From Petunia secreta (taxonomy: Eukaryota > Streptophyta > Magnoliopsida > Solanales > Solanaceae), in assembly GCA_029990175.1 (NCBI GenBank), contig JARKIP010000035.1, forward strand, positions 41,492,001-41,556,000: a stretch of 64,000 nucleotides of DNA, given 5' to 3'. The position numbers and the translations under genes were made by a program. Below the pieces are notes generated by a model that saw nothing but the letters and a program-made list of their open reading frames with translations, did not search any database and was not told where the DNA came from. Position 1 is the first letter of the stretch, and every line of letters begins with the position of its first letter. Of the stretch, positions 44,639 through 55,375 are shown in pieces.

Positions 44639-47600
44639 TTAGTCTTTCTTCACCAATTCGGTGAGTGGAGCGGCGATGGAGCTAAAGTCTTTCACAAATC
44701 GCCGATAAAAACTAGCAAGACCATGAAAGCTCCTCACTTGAGTCACGGTAGTAGGAGTAGGCCAATCACGTATGGCCTCTACCTTAGACTCATCCACCTC
44801 CACTCCTTGGGCACTCACAACAAACCCAAGGAAGACTACCTTCTCAACACCAAAGGCACACTTTTTATAATTAGCATAGAGCTTTTCGGCTCTCAACTTT
44901 TCAAGCACTTGCCTAAGGTGATCAACATGGTCGTCTATTGATTTACTATAGATCAATATATCGTCAAAGTAGACGACCACAAACTTGTTGATGAATGGCT
45001 TTAGAACATGGTTCATTAGCCTCATGAAAGTGCTAGGTGCATTGGAGAGCCCGAAGGGCATCACCAACCATTCATAGAGACCAAATTTGGTCTTGAATGC
45101 GGTTTTCCATTCATCACCCGGTTTCATCCGGATTTGATGGTAGCCGGACCTAAGGTCAATTTTGCTAAACACACATGAACCACTCAATTCATCTAACATA
45201 TCATCAAGTCGGGGAATGGGATGACGGTACTTTACCATTATTTTGTTCACGGCCCGACAATCAACGCACATCCTCCAAGTGCCGTCCTTTTTGGGAACAA
45301 GGATCACCGGTACGGCACAAGGACTCAAGCTCTCCCTCACCAAGCCTTTAGTGAGCAATTCATCAACTTGCCTTTGCAATTCTCTTGTATCTTCCGGATT
45401 GCTCCTATAGGCCGGCTTGTTTGGGATTTGGGATCCCGGGACAAAGTCTATTTGATGCTCAATTCCCCTCAAAGGAGGCAACCCATCCGGCATCTCATCC
45501 GGGAACATGTCCCCAAAATCCTTCAAGACATTCTCAAACACACTAGGCAAAGGGTTAGAAGAAAAATCACAATTAGAGTTTAGGATCATACCTTTGTGCA
45601 CTAGGCATAGGAGAAACTTGGTGCCATCATTTCCTTTTAGGATCTCGCCCGGTTGCATCATGGCACAAATGCCACCGGTAGAAGAAGAAGGTGGGATTGC
45701 CACCATGCTTTTTGACAAAGGGCTAGTCTCAATGATTGACTTTGCCTTTGCCACCTCCCTCAACTCCCTCATCTTATTGTAGTCATCACTCACTTGCTTG
45801 GGAGTTAGGGGCTTCAACACAAATTTCCTCCCTTCATGTTGGAGCATGTAAGTGCTGACACGCCCATCATGGACCGCTTGTCGATCAAATTGCCAAGGCC
45901 TTCCAAAGAGAAGGTGGCAAGCTTGCATGGGCACAACGTCGAACAAGTGCTCATCAACATAACTACCCATTTTGAACTTGATCATTGCTTGCTTCACTAC
46001 CTTTAGCTCCCCACATTCACTAAGCCATTGCAATCGATATGGCTTGGGATGCTTCACGGTAGGCAAATTCAATTGGGTTATAAGAGATTGACTCACAACA
46101 TTAGCACAACTCCCGGAGTCAATGATCATAGAGCATACAACACCCTTAACACGACACCTAGCATGGAATAGGTTTTCCCTTTGCAAGGTTTCACCATCCT
46201 CCACAATCATAGCTCCTAGGCTCCTCCTCACAACTAGAAAAGTATGAGGCTCCTCATCCTCCACCGTGTCATCTAGATCACCCTCCTCTACTCCCTCATC
46301 TCCCTCTACACCCTCATCATCCTCCGGTTCACTCTCTTGTTCATATGCATTGTCACCAACAATAACCATGGTCCTCTTCGTAGGACACTCCTTAGCAAAG
46401 TGTCCATACCCCTTGCATTTATGACATTGAATGGGAGAAGAAGTAGGAGTATTCAATTGAGTTTTAGAATTACCTCCCACATTGGGTGTGTACTTCTCAA
46501 ACGGCTTCTTCACATCTTTGCTAGCTCCACTAGGGCCACTTGCATTTGTGAATTTTTCATTGGGAGTAGGATTTTTCCAATCCTTTGACTTGTTCATGGA
46601 GGTAGAAGTGTTGCTCTTGTAACGGTTGGACTTCTCTTTCTCAAGCCATTGCTCGGCTTGGATAGCGGCATCAAGAACTTCTTGGAGTGAAAGGCAAGCA
46701 TGCAATCTCAATTGTGAAGCTATACCATAGCTCAAACCATTCATGAAACGGATCACGGCTTGCTCCTCATCTTCGGTCTCCATATCTAAGGCCATTCGAG
46801 TTCTTTCAAACTCATCAAAATATTCATGCACCGTTTTGACACCTTGCTTCAACTCATAAAGTTTCTTGAGTTGCTCTTGCCGATATCTAGGAGTGATGTA
46901 CTTGATACTCATGATACCCTTCAAGTCATTCCAACCCACATTCACGGGAACCCCCGCTCTCCTCCTGTATCTCTTGACGGATTCCCACCAAGTAGATGCA
47001 TAGGATTCAAAGGATGAAATAGTATAGGTACCTTTCTTCTCATCGGTCATCTCATTGGTGTCAAACAATCTTTCCATGTGTAGCACCCATTCAATGTAAG
47101 CCGCCGGATCACAATTCCCTTTAAAGGTTGGGAGATTAAGCTTCACACTATTGATGTTGGTGTTGTCACGACCCCCACGGAAAGGCTCCGGTTGGCCCCC
47201 ATAGTGATCTTCATTCACATCATACTCCCTTCTAGCATTCCCTCCCACATAACCCATAGGTGGCCCTCGACCTCGGCCCCTACCTCTATCCACATTTCGA
47301 CCCCAATGCATACCTCGCCTTGGTTGAAAGTGATCATCAAACCCATACATATCATCACCATATTCGGCTTCCTCCCCTTCTTGAGCTTCATCGGCTTGCT
47401 CAAGAGGTTGCACATTTCGGATGGGCCTTGGTAGTGGAATGTTTCTTGGGGGGTTATCCAAGATACGGGGAATGCCCGTTCGTTGGGTATTGCCCAACAC
47501 TTGATCAAGTCTCTCTCGCTCCTCCTTTGCCCGTTGTTGATTGAGCAATTCAATGACATGGCTAACTTGCTCCAGAGTAAAGTTAGGAGTACTTGAGACT

Positions 47601-47800
47601 TCAACCGGGACACTCGGGGACCCTTTCTCGACTTGGACGCTCGGGGTCCCTTTCTTCGATGGGACATTAGATGTCCCTTGCTCAACTAGAGCACTAGAGT
47701 TCACCCGCTCGAGGCTTTCAATCCTCAAGTGCATACTATCCAATTTGGCGAGGATAGTAGCAAGGGCACTCTTTGCAAAGTCATCTCCTTCGGAAGACAT
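44639..47800 (-). CDS. E3 gag-protease-reverse transcriptase polyprotein (truncated by stop)
   Basis: 1053 codons from ATG 47800 (MSSEGDDFAK). Gag core about 210-400 (KGTYTISSFESYASTWWESV, YELKQGVKTVHEYFDEFERT); RG-rich segment 160-185 (DRGRGRGRGP). CCHC zinc knuckle at 459-472 (CHKCKGYGHFAKEC). Protease DSG at 561-563 (MIIDSGSCANVVS) and LLFGRPWQFDR. Reverse transcriptase: VPVILVPKKDGTWRMCVD, SKIDLRSGYHQIRM, MPFGLSNAPSTFM and YFDD at 944-947. It stops by TAA at 44639-44641 just before RNase H, by comparison with E1 a nonsense change. Gag, protease and polymerase motifs are all intact. E1 has the same organisation. Confidence 0.92.
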   Translation of the reverse strand: MSSEGDDFAKSALATILAKLDSMHLRIESLERVNSSALVEQGTSNVPSKKGTPSVQVEKGSPSVPVEVSSTPNFTLEQVSHVIELLNQQRAKEERERLDQVLGNTQRTGIPRILDNPPRNIPLPRPIRNVQPLEQADEAQEGEEAEYGDDMYGFDDHFQPRRGMHWGRNVDRGRGRGRGPPMGYVGGNARREYDVNEDHYGGQPEPFRGGRDNTNINSVKLNLPTFKGNCDPAAYIEWVLHMERLFDTNEMTDEKKGTYTISSFESYASTWWESVKRYRRRAGVPVNVGWNDLKGIMSIKYITPRYRQEQLKKLYELKQGVKTVHEYFDEFERTRMALDMETEDEEQAVIRFMNGLSYGIASQLRLHACLSLQEVLDAAIQAEQWLEKEKSNRYKSNTSTSMNKSKDWKNPTPNEKFTNASGPSGASKDVKKPFEKYTPNVGGNSKTQLNTPTSSPIQCHKCKGYGHFAKECPTKRTMVIVGDNAYEQESEPEDDEGVEGDEGVEEGDLDDTVEDEEPHTFLVVRRSLGAMIVEDGETLQRENLFHARCRVKGVVCSMIIDSGSCANVVSQSLITQLNLPTVKHPKPYRLQWLSECGELKVVKQAMIKFKMGSYVDEHLFDVVPMQACHLLFGRPWQFDRQAVHDGRVSTYMLQHEGRKFVLKPLTPKQVSDDYNKMRELREVAKAKSIIETSPLSKSMVAIPPSSSTGGICAMMQPGEILKGNDGTKFLLCLVHKGMILNSNCDFSSNPLPSVFENVLKDFGDMFPDEMPDGLPPLRGIEHQIDFVPGSQIPNKPAYRSNPEDTRELQRQVDELLTKGLVRESLSPCAVPVILVPKKDGTWRMCVDCRAVNKIMVKYRHPIPRLDDMLDELSGSCVFSKIDLRSGYHQIRMKPGDEWKTAFKTKFGLYEWLVMPFGLSNAPSTFMRLMNHVLKPFINKFVVVYFDDILIYSKSIDDHVDHLRQVLEKLRAEKLYANYKKCAFGVEKVVFLGFVVSAQGVEVDESKVEAIRDWPTPTTVTQVRSFHGLASFYRRFVKDFSSIAAPLTELVKKD

Positions 47801-49097
47801 TGTACCTACACAAGTAACAAACGTTAGTAAACAACCTCACACACTCCCTCACTTGAGATCACTCGGCTCTCTCGTATAGTGACGGTGGGTATTTCACTCG
47901 ACTTGTGGTTCCAAAGCTTCTCGTAGATGAATAGCAATTCCTCAACTCGACCAAACTATTCACGAGTCAAGCACACTCCAGGGTGAATGGAGTTAATAGG
48001 ACTCAATGAAAGCTAGGCACTTTGAAGTGAGGACTTAAATCAAAAAGAGTCTAGGATTCTTCTTGGAATTCTATTCTCCAACTAATGCACGAATCAACCT
48101 AAAAGCAATGAAAGATTAGTGCTAATTAAGTAGAAAGATTACTTAGATAGGCACTAATAAGAGATTAGGCAACAAAGAACAAGTAATCCTAGAAGAAACT
48201 ACCCAAAATTAACCTTTCAGGATGTTAGGCGGAGCGCCCAAGGCATGGGGCGGAGCGCCTGAGTTTTTGGTGCAGTGAGGTCGGGCAGGCGGAGCGCCTG
48301 GGATTTAGGCGGAGCGCCTGGAAAATTGTCCAGTGGGGTGGGTCAGGCGGGGCGCCCAGGGATGGGGCGGAGCGCCTGGACTATGCACTGGTCAGGCGGG
48401 GCGCCCGAACTTGAGGCGGAGCGCCTGGTCGAAGAACACCTGGGATTTCAACAACGTGTTCTTCGATTTCAACCCAACTTTTTGGTCGATTCCAACGTGT
48501 TCTTCCCAAATTCGAAGTACTCGAAGTTGTATTTTGGTATAACCACCAAACCCCAATAATTTTCACACCCACCCAAGCAATAAACAAGGCACAATCATGA
48601 TTCAAGTTTCAAGTTGGGTTTCCTCAATTTTTCAAAAGGGACAAAAAGGTGGGTTTCGATTCTTCAAAATCAACGTTATACAACTCCGATTCACACCAAA
48701 TTTGTTGCAAATGGTTCGTTTTCAAAAGTAGATCAATCCCCGGCAATCAAATCCAAAACCCCACAATCACACAACCCAAAATCAAGCAAATTCCTCAAGA
48801 ACAAGGGTTTTGGTAGGGTTTAAGGAAAATTGGGGTGTCAATTTTTCAAACTTCACCAATCCAATTGATTTTGGTACCCAAGCAACGGGAATTCAATCAC
48901 AATCAAGAATCCATAACACCCATATCAAGAATCACAAACACCAAAAAGTTACACCAATTTTTTTTGAATTTTTGAATTTTTATCAATTTTTTTGTAATTT
49001 CCTTTTTCCCAATAACTTCAACAACAAGAAAACTAAAAGAAGATACTAGGCACGTAGAATCAAGGGTCGGGGTTCGTAGAAACGATACCCGAACCTT
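47801..49097 (-). other. E3 5' leader with GC-rich motif array
   Basis: About 1.3 kb between primer site and gag. 48228-48432 contains eight copies of a GGCGGAGCGCC / GGCGGGGCGCC unit spaced 18-35 bp apart. The rest is AT-rich with T-runs and no coding frame. Confidence 0.8.
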
Positions 49098-49109
49098 GCT
49101 CTGATACCA
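49098..49109 (-). promoter_or_regulatory. E3 primer-binding site
   Basis: TGGTATCAGAGC on the minus strand, three bases from the LTR end. Confidence 0.85.
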
Positions 49110-49112
49110 AAC

Positions 49113-49833
49113 TGATAAGAATCAAACGCGGAAAATAAAAAGGATAAGAACGAGATGTATCTCGATCACAAGTCTCAAGTAGCAACGGAGAACTTGTTCC
49201 GTTACACCCCGAGAGGAGGTCAAGAACACCTACGCTAAGCAACTACCCTCGAGCTAACGTGAGCACACAAGTAGAATGGTCGGGGGGGATTGGAATTCAT
49301 CTAGATCCACTAGAGGAAGAACAAGTCCCAATTCAAGGTTTGTCATTCAATAAGAGTTCAACTCTTCAACACAAGTGTTTGTTTTCATCAAAGGTAAGCT
49401 AATGAAAATAATAAGACAACTAGCCATTTATAGGTGTTGTTAGACACCCTTTGAAAGGTCTAAAATGCCCACACTTAGGCTTAGGAATTAAAGGACTACG
49501 TAGGGTCAAAATAGTCATAACATAGCTAGGAATCACGTGCTTCAGCATCCCGGGCGGAGCGCCCGCATTTGTGCATTTTTGGGCAGTGGGGTTGGCTGGG
49601 CGGTGCGCCTGAAATTGGGGCGGTCCGCCTGGCCCCTGTGCTCTCTGGGCGGAGGCGCCTAAGGTGCAGGCGGGGCGCCTGGTTCGTTGGGCTGCTCCCC
49701 TTGCACTTTGAGCACCCGGAATGGCTTCCAAACGCTTCCTTCTTCTAGTCCCTTCCTCACCAAGTGTAGGTGTACTCCTTGGACCTCCCTAGCTTGGCTC
49801 CGAGTGAAGGGTCTCGTGGTTTGGGTCTTATCA
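49113..49833 (-). repeat. E3 5' LTR
   Basis: Copy of 42143-42863, 721 bp. It is bordered on the right by the ATGGT duplication. Confidence 0.95.
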
Positions 49834-50929
49834 ATGGTAGCCGGACCTAAGGTCTATTTTTGAAAAGACGCTAGAACCACTAAGCTCATCTAACGTATTA
49901 TCCAAACGAGGTATGGGATGTCGATATTTTACCGTGATCTTGTTGACCGCTCGACAATCCACACACATCCTCCACGTGCCATCCTTCTTTGGAACGAGGA
50001 TCACGGGCACGACACAAGGGCTCAAGCTTTCCCTCACCAAGCCTTTGGTAAGCAATTCATCAATTTGCTTTTGTAACTCCCTTGTGTCCTCTGGATTACT
50101 TCTATATGCCGGCTTGTTTGGAATTTGAGATCCCGAGACAAAGTCAATTTGATGTTCAATATCCCTCAAGGGAGGTAATCCATCCGGCATCTCATCCGGG
50201 AACATGTCCTCATAGACCTTCAAAACATTGTCAATAGCACTAGGCAAAGGGTTAGGGTTAGATAAATAATCACTTTCGGAATTTAAAACCATACCTTTGT
50301 GCACTAGGCATATGAGCATCTTGGTGCCATCATTACCTCTCAAATACTCACCCGGTTGCATCATGGCACACATGCGACCGGTGGAAGATGGTGGAGTCTC
50401 GGCCAAAGGTTTGGCCACAACCGGGGACTTGGCCTTAGCCGCTTCCCTCAACTCTTTCATGCGCCGATAGTCTTCACTTGCTTCTTTTGGGGTCAAAGGT
50501 GTAAGCACAAACCTCTTTCCCTCATGCCTAACCGTGTAAGTGTTGGCCCGGCCATCATGAACCACTTGTTTGTCGTATTGCCAAGGCCTCCCAAACAAAA
50601 GGTGGCAAGCTTGCATTGGCACCACGTCAAACATGTGTTCATCTTGGTAGTTCCCAATATTGAATCTAATCAAGACTTACTTCACTACCCTCAAACTCTC
50701 CACACTCACTTAGTCATTGCAAACGGTAGGGGCTCGGGTGTTTAATGGTAGTCAACTTCAATTGTGAGACCAAGGATTGGCTCACCACATTTGCACAACT
50801 ACCCGAGTCAATGATCATGGAACAAACTTGCCCCTTCACTCTACACCGGGCATGGAACAAGTTTTCCCTTTGTTCATCTTCCCTCTCCTCACTCAACATG
50901 GTTCCAAAAATACGCACCACAAGGAACAT
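49834..50929 (-). pseudogene. E1 protease and N-terminal reverse transcriptase
   Basis: E1 protease box MIIDSGSCANVVSQ near 50810-50850, then a stop at 50714-50716, a frameshift near 50673-50713, a QACHLLFGRPWQYDKQ block and the start of reverse transcriptase (VPVILVPKKDGTWRMCVD, SKIDLRSGYH). The frame is cut at 49834 by E3, in the middle of the GYHQIRM motif. Catalytic Asp of protease is retained. Confidence 0.9.
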
Positions 50930-52384
50930 ATTAGGATCATCCCCCTCCGTCGCTCTCTCTTCACCCTCAACTTCCTCACTCTACTCCTCAACTTCTCCCT
51001 CGGACTCACTTTCACCCTCATAGACCAACCCATCCTCCATCACAATCATTATTTTTCGGGTAGGGCACTCTTTGGAAAAGTGACCATAACCCTTGCATTT
51101 ATGGCATTGGAAAGAAGAAGAAGAAGGAGTATTTAAAGTAGTTTTAGAAATACCTCCAACCTCTCTGTGATCGCTTCTCGGGTTGGCCTTTTCAAGAGGC
51201 TTCTTCACATCTCGACTCCCACTTGCTCCACTAGCATATGGGCTTTTCCATTCTTTGGTGCGAGTTGATGGAGTGGTAGTGGTAGTACTCCTATAGCGAG
51301 GAGCCTTCTCTTCCTTGAGCTACTTCTCGGCCTTAACCGCAGCATCACAAACATCTTGTAGAGAGTGGAAGATGTGTAGTCTCAATTGGGAAGCAATCTC
51401 CCGACTCAAGCCACTTTTGAAACGGATGATAGCTTGTTCCTCATCCTCCATTTCCATATCAAGAGCCATCCGGTTTTTCTCAAAGGCGTTGAAATATTCA
51501 TCAACGGACTTGTAGCCTTGTTTCAATTCATAGAGCCTTTTGAGTTGCTCTTGTCGATACTTGGGAGTCACATACTTGTTGTTCATTACTTCTTTCAACT
51601 CTTCCCAAGTGATGTTCATCCACAACCCAAGTCTTCTCCTTGATCGCTTGATGGATTCCCACCAAGTAGAGGCATAGGACTCAAATGAAGCTATAGCATA
51701 AGTGGCCTTCTTCTCTTCGGTCATGTCATTCGTGTCAAAGACCCGCTCCAATTGGACCTTCCATTCAAGAAATGCTTCCGGATCACTAGCCCCTTTGAAA
51801 GGCGGGATAGTGATCTTTACACTATTGAGATTAGTGTCATGACCCCCACGGTTTGGTTCCGGTTGAACCCCATAGTTTTCATCAACATCCTCATATTCCC
51901 TTCCCAAGTTTCGTCCCATATAAGCTCTTGGAGGTCCTCGACCTCGCCCACGACCTGTATCTACACCTCGGCCCCCATTCATCGCTCTCCTATTTGGATA
52001 GGGAGCATCAAAGTAATCATCATCAAGTCCGAGACCCTCCCCTTCTTGAACCTCATCAACTTGCTCAACGGGTGCAATGTTTCTCTGAGGCCTTAGGAAT
52101 GGAACGTCTCCTTGGGGATTGCCCAAGGGTTGGGGATTGCCCAACATTCTTTCTCTAGCAAGAGTCTCATCCCTCAACCGTTGTCGACGAACTAGCTCCG
52201 CATATTGATCCGGTTTCACGATGGAATCATCACTAGTGCCTTCATTGGCATCCTTTTGGACTCTCGGGGTCCTCTCCTTTTCCATAATTTCCATTTTAAG
52301 GTTTAAGGCCTTCACCTCGGCTAACAAACTAGCCAAGACGTCGGTTGGAACCTCAATGGTGCTCTTTGCTTTCTCCTCCGCCAT
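50930..52384 (-). pseudogene. E1 gag
   Basis: ATG 52384 (MAEEKAKSTIEV). Acidic and RG-rich N-terminal region (DTGRGRGRGP), capsid core (KKATYAIASFESYASTWWES, YELKQGYKSVDEYFNAFEKN), then TAG at 51320-51322 where E3 continues into QAEQWLEKEK. CCHC knuckle CHKCKGYGHFSKEC near 51075-51120, followed by an acidic linker with a stop at 50981-50983. Close to E3 gag but clearly diverged. Confidence 0.9.
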
Positions 52385-53653
52385 GTACCTTCAACAATCA
52401 AAAACAAGAAAAGATATTAGAGTAAAAGTCCTCACTCACTCCCTCACTTTTGTTTGTCGCTCGGGTTCACTCAAGTTGGGGGTTAGGTTCACACAAACTT
52501 GAGATCAATGGCCTCCTCGTAGTTGCGCAACCTCCTCAATGATCAATCCAAAATACAAGAACCAAATGGTCTTCGGGAAGAGTGGATTCAATGGGACTCG
52601 ATAAACGCTAAGCTATTTGGTGCGCACTTGAACCAAACAATTAACTACGAATCTTCTTTGAATTCTACTCTCCCTCTAGGCACGAGTATCCTATTCGCAC
52701 AATAGATAAGTACTAATTAGGTAGAAGTGTTACCCTCAAAGTACTAACCGGAAGTGACGCGATCAAATGTTCAAAGATCGAATCGTCACTAAACGGATTC
52801 GGAATTGGATGAATTTTGGTTTGTGATCTAGAAACTCACCATATTTGATGATGCCATGGGAGTTTTGGTGGTTGGAAACTGTTACGATGCCTTTGCGAAC
52901 AATCTGTCCCACTTCAGGATTTTCTGGAAATATGTACTCTTCGCGATCGCGTGCAGAGGGGCACGATCGAGATGGGTTAAAATGCAGAAATGGCGCGTTT
53001 GCGTGAGACCTTGCGCGATCGCGCAGGTTTGGGTAGCAGAACCAGAAACTCGACTGTAAACTTCAGTTTTGGCACACAAACAACTCCAATTCAACTTGTT
53101 TTTCAGTTTTCAAGCTTTCAAATGGTGTTTTCTACTGTAGTAAACAATCCTCACTGGTTTTACCAAACAAACAACTTGTTTCAATGATTTTGGACAAGTT
53201 CTTCAAAAATTTTCAAACCTTCAAGATTCAAAATTTTGATTTTAACTCCAATACTCCAAATGATGTTATGGAGGTATCAAAACAACGGGAAAACTATAAG
53301 GAGTAAACCCCAATACGAAACAACCAAGAATTCATAACATCAATCGAGTTCTAGCAAATTTTGTAAAATCTTCAACCTAGGGTTTAAATTTTCCAAATTT
53401 TGATTCTCAACTTGAAATGGTGTTTTAAGGGTACCCAATCAAAGAGAATACGTATTCAAACAAACCCCGATAGTTGGCAACAACAAAATCGCAACAACAA
53501 ACGATTTCTAGCAATTTTTTTGTGATTTTTCAATTTTTGAAATTTTTTCTTCTTTTTCAATTAACAAGAACAAGAACAAGAAAATAGACAAGAAACAAAG
53601 ATGACAAGCACGAAGAGTAGGACGAGGGTTCATAAGAACGTAACCCTAGCCTT
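52385..53653 (-). other. E1 5' leader
   Basis: Non-coding, AT-rich. Two perfect GCGATCGC palindromes at about 52943-52953 and 53012-53022, plus a degenerate 'cacgatcgag'. Homologous to the E2 leader in the stretch around 52650-52700. Confidence 0.75.
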
Positions 53654-53665
53654 GCTCTGATACCA
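53654..53665 (-). promoter_or_regulatory. E1 primer-binding site
   Basis: TGGTATCAGAGC on the minus strand, two bases from the LTR end at 53668. Confidence 0.85.
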
Positions 53666-53667
53666 AC

Positions 53668-54417
53668 TGATGCAATCGAAACTACGAAAGCGATAAAAGA
53701 TAAGAAACGAGACGAGACTCACACGAAAGTCCAAGTAGCAACGAAGAAGTTGTTCCGTTACACCCCGAACAATTGGAAAGAATCACCTACGCTAAGAAAC
53801 TATCCTCAAGAGACACGAGGCTCGAGCAAATAGAATGATCAAAGACGGATTGAAGAGCAACTTGGATTCATCCAATTGATTCAAGCCAAAATGGTTACAA
53901 GTTTCAAGAGCTATGCTCATTCAATGTTTTTGTGTTCAAAGTAAGGTAAAAATGCAATAAATGAAGGAGGGGTGTATTTATAGCACCCCATTACAATGTT
54001 TACAAGATTCTGGTCTGCTGCTGCTCAAGTTCTCTTCGCGATCGCGCTAGAGTATATGTGATCGCGAAGGGCACTTAAAAGATGAGGCGCGCGATCGCGC
54101 GAGATGTAACGCGAAGGCGAAGAACAAACAAAGACCCTTCGCGATCGCGAAGGTGTGCACGCGATCGCGAAGAGGAAATCCCCTCCGTCAGGAAGTAAGC
54201 TCAGCAGGTGTTCCCCTGTTTTGCCCTGTTTTGCTCCCCTGCTTCCTGCACTGTTTCCTGCCCTGTTTCAACTTTGATTGAGCTCCAATGCATTGTCTTT
54301 AAGTCATCCCCCGAGCTCATATCATCCATGCCTTTCCAAACCAAGTGTAGGTGAGCGTCTTGTATATCCTTGGCTTGACTTCGAGTGAATGGTCTCGATG
54401 CAATTTGGGTTGCATCA
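53668..54417 (-). repeat. E1 5' LTR
   Basis: 750 bp copy of 33426-34179, with several substitutions and small indels, so older than E2 and E3. Four perfect GCGATCGC palindromes at about 54035-54175; TATA box at 53975-53982. Confidence 0.95.
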
Positions 54418-54422
54418 TGGAC

Positions 54423-54963
54423 GGAGGTGGAAATTTTTTTTATCCCAGTTAGGAAGCCTTCAGATAATCCCAATGATGTTAATTCTAACACACATTATTG
54501 GTTAGGAGTTTATTCCTTAAAATACCATAGAATAGATGTGTATGATTTTGTTTTCAGTGGGGATGAATATTTTGCGAAGTTGAAGATGGAAATGTATGCA
54601 ATTGTTATCCCTAAGTTACTTAAAGAAATGCGCTTTTATGAGATGTATCCTGGTTTTGGTATGGAATACAAGAAACTCAGTATTGAGTATAAAAGTGCAC
54701 CAAAACAAAAAGGAGGAACAGATTATGGTGCAATTGCAACAAGGTTTGTTGACATCATCAGTCTGGGACTGGATTTGTTTAAATTTGACTGGGGAAACAA
54801 ATCTATTGGTCTTTACAGGAGATATCTTGCAGCTAGTCTATTAATTCATGGAAGAGAAAGGAGAGAGGAAGGTTATGAAACTCCATCAGAGGAGATCAAT
54901 TATGATTATGGGGACAATGATTATAATCTAATTTTTGGACATGGAAGGCTGGTTATTCTTTGA
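54423..54963 (+). pseudogene. ULP1-like protease gene, catalytic core and C-terminus
   Basis: The frame continues from 33425 across the E1 insertion and stays open to TGA 54961-54963. It shows an IFFIPVRKP block, HYWLGVYSLKYHRIDVYDF (His and Asp of the C48 triad), a PKQKGGTDYGAIATRFV stretch (Gln of the oxyanion hole kept; the Cys of the usual DCG is Tyr), and YRRYLAASLLIHGRERR. The TAT at 54724-54726 would be TGT by one transition. About 180 residues, open throughout; together with the broken upstream part the gene is a pseudogene or a non-catalytic descendant. Confidence 0.65.
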
Positions 54964-55036
54964 ATCCATTTTGTCCATGTTGAATATGAAAATTTCTTGT
55001 GTTTTTCTTATAATGTACATATATTTTTGAAGTGTG

Positions 55037-55039
<3 letters not shown>

Positions 55040-55087
<48 letters not shown>

Positions 55088-55271
55088 TATACCTTATTTA
55101 GAAAAGGGGAAAGGGCTTTTTTATAGATGTTGAGGTTGAGTAAGCAGGGCGGAGCTTGAAGAGCGAAGCGAGCCGCGCTAACCTAGCAACGTTTGTCAGC
55201 AGCAAGCTACGGTCTAATGACCCCCTAACCTAGGTTGGGGCAAAAACTCCAAAATCCAAAACAGTTGTTTT

Positions 55272-55328
<57 letters not shown>
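55040..55328. repeat. Two (TA)n microsatellites around a GC-richer island
   Basis: TA runs at about 55040-55088 and 55273-55327. Between them lies a non-repeated island (55136-55250) containing 'gcggagcttgaagagcg' and the palindromic 'ccccctaacctaggttgggg' at 55222-55241. Composition is unlike the surroundings. It may be an insertion into TA repeats. Confidence 0.8.
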
Positions 55329-55331
<3 letters not shown>

Positions 55332-55375
55332 CAGTTTATGTTATGCATTAATATTGAATTTGTTTTTATTTTTTT

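Larger units (their letters stand above)
42143..49833 (-). mobile_element. E3: nearly complete CRM-like Ty3/Gypsy element
   Basis: LTRs 42143-42863 and 49113-49833 (721 bp each, about a dozen differences), primer site 49098-49109, polypurine tract 42864-42876, gag-pol from 47800 to 42758. Inserted into the reverse transcriptase of E1. Two nonsense codons and a changed zinc-motif His are the only obvious lesions, so it was active until recently. Confidence 0.95.
33426..54417 (-). mobile_element. E1: CRM-like Ty3/Gypsy element, interrupted by E2 and E3
   Basis: LTRs at 33426-34179 (3' on the minus strand) and 53668-54417 (5') flank it, with a perfect 5-bp duplication TGGAC (33421-33425 and 54418-54422). 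Its gag-pol reads from 52384 down to 49834, is split by E3, resumes at 42142-41921, is split by E2, and resumes from 36205 to 33951. Without the two insertions E1 is about 7.58 kb. Pol lineage is CRM-like chromovirus: FNVSDL-type integrase tail, PFTRSQA motif, and pol running into the 3' LTR. Many lesions make it inactive. Confidence 0.95.

Noticed and set aside
55136..55250. tRNA or SINE in the GC-richer island
   Set aside because: No cloverleaf, A/B box pair or poly-A tail could be made out.
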